Assembly: GCA_964622665.1 (NCBI GenBank)
Contig: CAZUUO010000006.1
Location: forward strand, 1 to 28,409
DNA: 28,409 nucleotides
DNA from: CAZUUO01 sp964622665
GTDB lineage: Bacteria > Patescibacteriota > Patescibacteriia > Magasanikbacterales > GCA-002688135
Reading direction: 5' to 3'
The notes under the pieces are model-generated. The model did no database searches and was not told the origin of the DNA. It saw only the letters and a list, made by a program, of their open reading frames with translations. The position numbers and the translations under genes were made by a program. This document shows positions 23,319 through 28,409 of this stretch, piece after piece. Position 1 is the first letter of the stretch, and each line of letters begins with the position of its first letter.

Positions 23319-25586
23319 TTAGTTAGCAACAATAGATTCTAATTGAGTAATACGCTTTCTGACACTATCTTGACTTTGATCTAACTTCCAAACCGACTTA
23401 TACATGTCTAACGCTTCTTTGTACGCACCTTTCTTATCAAGCAACACCGCTAATGCGTATAATGCGTTAACATTCTTTGGATTTGCGGCAATTGATGCAC
23501 GAAAGGCTTGCTCAGAAATTTTAAAGTCATCCCCCTTATTGCGATTATACAAAATCCTTCCCACATGAAACAAGTACACACTATCACTTTGTCCACCGTA
23601 CACCATCCCCTTCTGCAATTCAGTCACCGCATCATCAATTTTATTTTCGCTTTCCAATACCTGTGCCAGACCAACATATCCATCTAAATAATCCTGCTTT
23701 AATTCAATAGCCTTAATCATGTGGTCCTTGGCTTCACTCTTTTTGCCCAACTGCAACTTAAGTAAACCTAAACGTACTCGCAATTGAGGACTTAATGGTT
23801 CAAACTCAACTGCCTTATCGAGTGCCCCTTCAAGCCACACATCAATACCTTGTGCAAAGGGACGCGCATTACTATACATGTCAGCCAACAAACTCCACGC
23901 CTGGCCATTTTCAGGAATAATACTCGTAGCAGTTTTAGCTGTATTTACCGCTTGTGCAACGAGCGACGAAATTAATTCCTGTGGTGGTTCTTTTTCGGTA
24001 GTTGCTATTCGTTTTGCTTCTTGCAAATAAGCCTGTGCTAAACCTAAGTGATATCGAGGATTTCGTTGATAGTAGGTCACCGCCTTTGAAAAATTTTGTA
24101 ACGCTCCTTTTGAATCCCCTGCTAACACACCTTGCGCATAATAATACTCAGCCAAATAAAATCTCACGCCAAAAACCAATGCAACGATCGCAAACGAAAC
24201 TGAAAGAACTAATCCAAACGAATACAAGAATGAATATTGTGGACTGGTTTTTAATGAAATACTAAACAATGGTTCACTACCGGTTACACGCAGTATCATG
24301 GTAGCAAGTAATGCAATCGTAATAATAAAGATAAACCAAGAAACAATTCCAGCATGTCCTAAGAAGAAAGAACTTGCAATAACCATCAACGCCGAACTTA
24401 GTGCCAAAAATAAAGGCAATTCTTCTTTATCAAGCAATTCCCCTTTTCGTCGTTCCAATGTTGATAACATGGCAAAAATATATCCCGCAACCAACAAAAT
24501 AATTCCTGAAAATCCAAGCAAACCTAAAATTCCTGTTTCCGTAATCACACTAAAGAACGTTGACTGTGGTTTACTAAAATGTAAATTCCAGGCAACCGAA
24601 CTTGCATTGATTGTTGACGGTCGATGCAACGCAAACGCATAGCTAAAGGTAGTAGGTCCACTTCCTAATACAAAATCTTTAATTGAAGAGGTGAGAGTTT
24701 GATACGCTGTGTATCCTGATTCAGAAATTCCCAATGAAATTTCTACCGGCAAATTACGCTTTACCATTGCCGGTGTGCCAATAAACAACAGTAACAACAC
24801 AACCGTTAACATACTAAACATCCCCGTAACCAAACTACCCCGAAACACTTGCGGGTGGGTTAACGCGATAGACAAAACAAACAACAAACCAACTACCAAA
24901 GAAATGTACACTGGCGTAAAACCAAAACTAACCAACATACCAAAAAACACAATAGCGATCACGAGGCCTGCAATAAATACCCGCAACGATGTTTGTTTAA
25001 GAGAAATATACGATAACACCGCAATGAGCACCGCACTCAAAAGATATCCAAATTCCGCATTAGAAAGCGAGACGGTATTGCTAATACTAAACGTGTTAAG
25101 ATACGCAAACACAATGGGTACCACTGAGGCAACAACAAACAAAGCAAGCGCTAATACAATTCCAATTCCTACCGAAGATGCCAGCATCAAAGTCTGCTGC
25201 TTTGTTTCAACATATTCAACCAACAAAAAGTACAGCAGTCCTAAAAACAAAAATGCTAAACTGGTAATTTGTAACGAAGAATAATCACCCAAAAAACTCA
25301 TGCCAACATCAACAGAGAAAAAACTAGCAATCAATAAAACAACAGCATACCCCGCAATCGCAATCGCAAAAGGGCTTTTCTTGATTGAAAATATTCGTGA
25401 AGAAACCCGATCCAACACAAACAATAACAACAACACGAGAGTCACCCCATACAAAAGAAAATGTTTGGGAACTTCGAGCACATCAAGGGTCAGTGGTAAA
25501 AAAAACGAAGGAAGTATAATCGCAAGTCCACTAACCGTGTACAAAACAATTTTAGAAACAAGTCCTGGTGAAATTATTCCTTTCAT
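23319..25586 (-). CDS. O-antigen-ligase-like membrane protein with C-terminal TPR domain
   Basis: 755 aa. The first 480 residues or so are about 12 membrane helices with one larger extracytoplasmic loop (ESGYTAYQTLTSSIKDFVLGSGPTTF...), resembling the Wzy_C family; the G-S-G-P-x-x-F motif is the usual ligase/polymerase loop signature. Residues of about 490-755 form TPR helices (repeats with A/G at the packing positions, e.g. ALQNFSKAVTYYQRNPRYHLGLAQAYL). Similar ligase-TPR fusions are common in CPR envelopes. It probably transfers a lipid-linked glycan to protein or surface acceptors, with the TPR as docking surface. It starts 2 bases after the ATPase stop. Confidence 0.85.
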   Translation of the reverse strand: MKGIISPGLVSKIVLYTVSGLAIILPSFFLPLTLDVLEVPKHFLLYGVTLVLLLLFVLDRVSSRIFSIKKSPFAIAIAGYAVVLLIASFFSVDVGMSFLGDYSSLQITSLAFLFLGLLYFLLVEYVETKQQTLMLASSVGIGIVLALALFVVASVVPIVFAYLNTFSISNTVSLSNAEFGYLLSAVLIAVLSYISLKQTSLRVFIAGLVIAIVFFGMLVSFGFTPVYISLVVGLLFVLSIALTHPQVFRGSLVTGMFSMLTVVLLLLFIGTPAMVKRNLPVEISLGISESGYTAYQTLTSSIKDFVLGSGPTTFSYAFALHRPSTINASSVAWNLHFSKPQSTFFSVITETGILGLLGFSGIILLVAGYIFAMLSTLERRKGELLDKEELPLFLALSSALMVIASSFFLGHAGIVSWFIFIITIALLATMILRVTGSEPLFSISLKTSPQYSFLYSFGLVLSVSFAIVALVFGVRFYLAEYYYAQGVLAGDSKGALQNFSKAVTYYQRNPRYHLGLAQAYLQEAKRIATTEKEPPQELISSLVAQAVNTAKTATSIIPENGQAWSLLADMYSNARPFAQGIDVWLEGALDKAVEFEPLSPQLRVRLGLLKLQLGKKSEAKDHMIKAIELKQDYLDGYVGLAQVLESENKIDDAVTELQKGMVYGGQSDSVYLFHVGRILYNRNKGDDFKISEQAFRASIAANPKNVNALYALAVLLDKKGAYKEALDMYKSVWKLDQSQDSVRKRITQLESIVAN

Positions 25587-25588
25587 AG

Positions 25589-27214
25589 TTATTTTGTTGA
25601 ACGAGGTTTTTGATGTAATGCATCATTAAGTGAAATTCCTGGCGTTGAATCATCAACCAAAAGCGAGGGTGTCCCCTGTGAACGCATAGGTGCTTCAGTT
25701 TCAAGTGCTTTACGGGCTTGTGTTTTAGCAACTATCTTATCGCGATGTTTTGGAAAACAATCATCACAAAATACTGGTTTACCCTCAACTGGACGAAATG
25801 GTGGCGTAAATGTTTTGCCACAATCATCACACTTCGTAACAATCGGTGGTTTTTTGGTAAACTCCTTACGTTCCATTTGCACTTTACGAGAAGCAACCGC
25901 GCTATCATGTAACGCAGCACGCCATCGAATGATCTTATCCTCAATAACCGTTTTGGGAGTTGAATATCGTTCACGAGAAACTTTAATAATATTTGGTCCA
26001 GACCCCGTAGGTTTAGAAATAGGTGGTAGCGTGGTAGCACTAAACGGTTGCGACGCTGCTCCATCAATCATCAAACGCAAATACATTTGATGTTTCGCAA
26101 GGGTCACCAAATCATTCTTCATGAAGTATGGTTCAAACTCCTTCTCCAAAAATTCTGCATCGAGTGCACCAACCCGCAAGGTAATAATTGTACCAACATT
26201 CCCAAACACCGCATCACGAAGCACCGTAGAACCACCAACTTCCAACTGCGCAATGTACTGATGGGTAATGGTTAAATTTAAGTGAAACTTACGAGCCTCT
26301 GACAAAATATTTGCAAAACTTTCCGTTGCAAAATTTTGAAATTCATCAACGTACAAATAAAAATCACGGCGGTCTACCTCAGGAATTTCAATACGTTCCA
26401 TGACTGCCAATTGAATCTTGGTAATCAACAACCCACCAAGCAATCGCGAATTTTCTTCACCAATTCTTCCCTTTGATAAATTCACAATCACAATTTTCCC
26501 ATCATCCATCATCTCTCTCAAATTAAACGTAGATTTAACTTGAGAAACAATGTTTCTAATAATCGGCGCACTTAAAAATTGCCCAACTTTATTTTGAATT
26601 GGCGCAATTGCCTCTGAAGCAAATTTTTCAGTATAGTTTGCAAACTCATCCTCCCAAAATCCCCGCACAATAGGATCCTTCAATTGTGAGACGACTTCAT
26701 CTCGATATACTTTATCAGCTAAAATACGTGAAATACCCAGTAACGTAGAGTTAGGAACTTCAAGCAACGCATAAATACAATTTTGCAAAATATATTCCAT
26801 GCGAGGACTCCATACATCAGGCCAAATTTTCTTAAACACTCCCATGAGTCCCGCCGCCAACAAATGATCTTTAGATTTATCAACTGATTCAAACACATTA
26901 AAGCCAACAGGAAAATCTAAATCAGCCGGATTGATATATAATACGTCATTAATACGGTCAGGTGGTATATGATCTATAATTTTCTCAGCAGTGTCTCCAT
27001 GCGGATCGATATAACAAACTCCCCTACCCGCTTCAATATCTTGAATCACCATGTTTTCCAGGAGGGTAGTTTTACCCATACCCGTCTTCCCTAAAATATA
27101 CACATGGCGACGTCTGTCATCAGTTTTAATTCCAAATTTAATGTCTTGATTACGAAAATTGGTCGTACCAAAAAACGCAATCTCATTTCTCTTGTCAGGA
27201 CCGTAGTCACTCAT
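25589..27214 (-). CDS. TraD/VirD4-like ATPase with C-terminal zinc ribbon
   Basis: 541 aa from the chosen ATG. Walker A GKTGMGKTT starts at residue 42 after the conserved run FGIKTDDRRRHVYI, and Walker B is YLYVDEFQNFATES. Arg- and Thr-rich motifs ITHQYIAQL and GNVGTIITLRVG are typical of conjugation coupling-type RecA/FtsK-like ATPases. No N-terminal membrane helices are seen in this form. The C-terminal 100 residues hold CDDCGKTFTPPFRP...VFCDDCFPKHR, a CxxC-x17-CxxC zinc ribbon, then a disordered tail. The in-frame ATG at 27295 would lie upstream of the -35/-10 pair and was rejected. It probably energises DNA or protein transfer or a pilus-like envelope machine; which one cannot be decided. 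Confidence 0.8.
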   Translation of the reverse strand: MSDYGPDKRNEIAFFGTTNFRNQDIKFGIKTDDRRRHVYILGKTGMGKTTLLENMVIQDIEAGRGVCYIDPHGDTAEKIIDHIPPDRINDVLYINPADLDFPVGFNVFESVDKSKDHLLAAGLMGVFKKIWPDVWSPRMEYILQNCIYALLEVPNSTLLGISRILADKVYRDEVVSQLKDPIVRGFWEDEFANYTEKFASEAIAPIQNKVGQFLSAPIIRNIVSQVKSTFNLREMMDDGKIVIVNLSKGRIGEENSRLLGGLLITKIQLAVMERIEIPEVDRRDFYLYVDEFQNFATESFANILSEARKFHLNLTITHQYIAQLEVGGSTVLRDAVFGNVGTIITLRVGALDAEFLEKEFEPYFMKNDLVTLAKHQMYLRLMIDGAASQPFSATTLPPISKPTGSGPNIIKVSRERYSTPKTVIEDKIIRWRAALHDSAVASRKVQMERKEFTKKPPIVTKCDDCGKTFTPPFRPVEGKPVFCDDCFPKHRDKIVAKTQARKALETEAPMRSQGTPSLLVDDSTPGISLNDALHQKPRSTK

Positions 27215-27250
27215 AAAAGTACTATTTCGAGCACAAATGCCCACAGCTAT

Positions 27251-27279
27251 ATAATACCAAGCCACGAGGCTTCTGCGAA
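27251..27279 (-). promoter_or_regulatory. Promoter of the ATPase-ligase-tdk operon
   Basis: Minus strand TTCGCA, 17-bp spacer ending in TGG, then TATTAT. Expected start near 27244, about 30 nt before the ATG at 27214. Confidence 0.55.
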
Positions 27280-27294
27280 GAGGGCAAGCAAACA

Positions 27295-27323
27295 TTGAAA
27301 AAAATGAAAAACTATGCTATAGA
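27295..27323 (+). promoter_or_regulatory. Promoter of the small transcription unit
   Basis: TTGAAA, 17-bp spacer ending in TGC, then TATAGA. It is divergent from the ATPase promoter 16 bp away. Confidence 0.55.
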
Positions 27324-27325
27324 TA

Positions 27326-27349
27326 TGCTCATCCTTCAAAAGGAGTGCA
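27326..27349 (+). promoter_or_regulatory. Hairpin that covers the Shine-Dalgarno of the 23-codon ORF
   Basis: TCCTT (27332-27336), loop CAA, AAGGA (27340-27344), extended by CA/TG around a bulged G and by TG/CA beyond a 2-nt bulge. The AAGGAG ribosome-binding site lies in the 3' arm and would be masked when folded. Confidence 0.35.
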
Positions 27350-27350
27350 C

Positions 27351-27422
27351 ATGAAACAACAAACCACAAAAGAAAAACTGGAGGTGGCCGAAAAAAATGC
27401 ACCAATCCTCTACAAAAAATAA
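27351..27422 (+). CDS. Candidate 23-aa small protein
   Basis: Unrecognised. ATG preceded by AAAAGGAG with 5-nt spacing, the strongest ribosome-binding site in the window. The peptide starts MKQQTTKEKLEVAEKNAP and ends ILYKK: charged, Lys/Glu-rich, probably soluble, with a helix-forming middle. It has its own promoter (27295-27323), and a terminator begins at its stop codon, so the unit is about 120 nt long. It lies between the ATPase gene and the partial gene to its right. It could instead be a small RNA with an incidental ORF. Too short for family assignment. Confidence 0.5.
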   Translation: MKQQTTKEKLEVAEKNAPILYKK

Positions 27423-27447
27423 AACCCCCGCACGCGGAGGTTTTTTT
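27413..27447. terminator. Bidirectional terminator
   Basis: Stem AACCCCCGC/GCGGAGGTT (one C-A mismatch) with T-runs on both sides: TTTTTTT at 27441-27447 for the plus-strand small unit and TTTTATTTTTT on the minus strand for the partial gene at 27450. Confidence 0.85.
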
Positions 27448-27449
27448 AT

Positions 27450-28409
27450 TTATCTACCGAGAATTTCTGCAGGAGGTTCAGACTTCTTAAACTGTGTCTT
27501 CTTAAGTGATGGCGTTCTCGACAAAATTGGGAAATGCCAAATCGTCGCCAACTCTTCAATATTCAACACATACTCAGGTGTTCCACTCCAAATCGAACGT
27601 GATTTATACCATGAAACCAACCGTTCCTTTCTCCAATTTTTTCGCATGTCCGTCATGACATAGTGCGCTGTCACCGCCGTTTTCTTCATGTCAGGAATAA
27701 TCGCGTTCATGTCATCTGTATTGATTTGCTTGATTGCACCCACGATTGAATTCACTGCTTTTGCCTTACTAAAATTTGGTTTCTTACCAACGTACAAAAT
27801 ACGCACCTTACAATTAAACCCAATTTTCGACAATTTTCGTTCAACAGCTTCCAAACGTTCACGTTCACGCGGAGATAATTGTAAAATTTTAGGCATGCCT
27901 TCTTTTTTCTTCTCTTCATGATGTTCACCACCACCGGTAATTGCATCACCCAGCGCTGAAGCTAAATTACTAGGAACTGACGCAACTTTCGACATCATAC
28001 CCGGTTCAGGATGTTTTGCCTCACGACCCGTAATCTTATTAATGATCGCCTCTCCCCCATGTTTCCACTCGATACCAATTGGTTTTACTAACAATTGAAA
28101 CCACAATTGTTCACCGGGGCCCATACGACTCATGGTTTCAAGAAATGCATGCATCGGGTCAAGATATTCACCGGTACGCATGTCTTCAAATTCTTTATAC
28201 GTGCGAATCGGATAATATTGAGAATTTACCAATTTAAAATCTGCGCCCCATACATCCCACTCAGGATGCGGATAATGATCAGGAATTTCCTTAGTATAAT
28301 CCTCAACTTCGGTAATTTCGGCATCAGGATATTGTGCATACACCGCTGCTTCAATCAAATTGCGAAATCCCTTTTCAGTCCAAATAAGAAATTGTACATA
28401 TCCTTCAAT
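27450..28409 (-). CDS. Partial gene: probable N-terminal partner of the TraD-like ATPase (5' end outside window)
   Basis: The frame stays open to the right edge, giving 319 visible residues; any internal TTG or ATG start is unnecessary. There are no membrane helices in this part. Visible parts: an acidic N-terminal stretch ending near EIPDHYPHPEWDVWGADFKL; a middle LWFQLLVKPIGIEWKHGGEAIINKI segment; a charged linker with GGGEHHEEKKKEG; then ERERLEAVERKLSKIGFNCKVRILYVGKK; and near the C-terminus NIEELATIWHFP followed by K/P-rich residues. From memory, an EELA-x-WHFP stretch often precedes FGI...DRRRH-type ATPases in CPR proteins, so it is probably the partner of the ATPase downstream. Function unknown. 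Ends with a bidirectional terminator. Confidence 0.7.
   Translation of the reverse strand: MEGYVQFLIWTEKGFRNLIEAAVYAQYPDAEITEVEDYTKEIPDHYPHPEWDVWGADFKLVNSQYYPIRTYKEFEDMRTGEYLDPMHAFLETMSRMGPGEQLWFQLLVKPIGIEWKHGGEAIINKITGREAKHPEPGMMSKVASVPSNLASALGDAITGGGEHHEEKKKEGMPKILQLSPRERERLEAVERKLSKIGFNCKVRILYVGKKPNFSKAKAVNSIVGAIKQINTDDMNAIIPDMKKTAVTAHYVMTDMRKNWRKERLVSWYKSRSIWSGTPEYVLNIEELATIWHFPILSRTPSLKKTQFKKSEPPAEILGR

Noticed and set aside
24709..25284. 191-codon plus-strand ORF opposite the ligase/TPR gene
   Set aside because: Low-complexity Asn/Thr/Lys translation is typical of the antisense of a hydrophobic membrane protein; no promoter or start signal.
27215..27295. In-frame N-terminal extension of the TraD-like ATPase
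   Set aside because: The -35/-10 pair lies inside the extension, and the conserved family start follows the ATG at 27214.
27304..27354. A 16-codon plus-strand ORF whose TGA overlaps the ATG of the 23-codon ORF
   Set aside because: It starts between the -35 and -10 of the predicted promoter, so it would not be transcribed from that promoter, and it has no ribosome-binding site.

Overview
The window looks like a streamlined, AT-rich genome of the Candidate Phyla Radiation (Patescibacteria). The evidence is the gene content, not a marker-gene tree. AlaRS is minimal, RNA polymerase alpha is cut to its N-terminal domain, and the PriA-like protein has lost its ATP-binding motifs. There is an envelope-glycan gene set, a TraD/VirD4-like ATPase with a C-terminal CxxC zinc ribbon, and near-continuous coding with gaps of a few bases. 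No recognised gene has an internal TGA in frame, so the standard bacterial code fits. The window contains one 100-N scaffold gap, inside a membrane-protein gene.

Layout. (1) 1-3327, minus strand: a GT26 glycosyltransferase, gltX and an M23 murein hydrolase that runs off the left edge. (2) 3409-11414, plus strand: clpB; then a secreted lysozyme-like/repeat protein, a LigB/Memo-like metalloprotein and a PriA-like protein in one tight operon; then def-fmt. (3) 11349-15734, minus strand: an envelope-polysaccharide cluster of flippase, GT4, GT2 and O-antigen-ligase-like protein. Its last gene overlaps the end of fmt tail to tail. (4) 15781-22632, minus strand: translation and transcription genes, mnmA, alaS, infA, then rpmJ-rpsM-rpsK-rpsD-rpoA-rplQ-rplM-rpsI closed by a clear terminator. 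(5) 22657-28409, minus strand: a TraD-like ATPase, an O-antigen-ligase/TPR membrane protein and tdk in one operon. Beyond a tiny plus-strand transcription unit (promoter, Shine-Dalgarno, 23-codon ORF, terminator) lies a partial gene that looks like the N-terminal partner of the ATPase.

Two features run through the whole window. Candidate promoters often carry a TGN-extended -10 element and sit so close to the start codon that the mRNAs should be leaderless or nearly so. Well-spaced Shine-Dalgarno sequences are almost absent, the exceptions being rpsM and the 23-codon ORF. Alpha ends before any C-terminal domain, which fits promoters that work through -35/-10 contacts without UP elements.

How the genes may work together: the M23 enzyme and the secreted lysozyme-like protein act outside the membrane, probably on the wall. 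The GT, flippase and ligase genes assemble, export and attach a surface glycan. Def and Fmt handle the formyl group on initiator Met. ClpB serves proteostasis. No tRNA, rRNA, CRISPR array or insertion sequence was seen. The longest gene-free stretch is the 168-bp infA-rpmJ interval.
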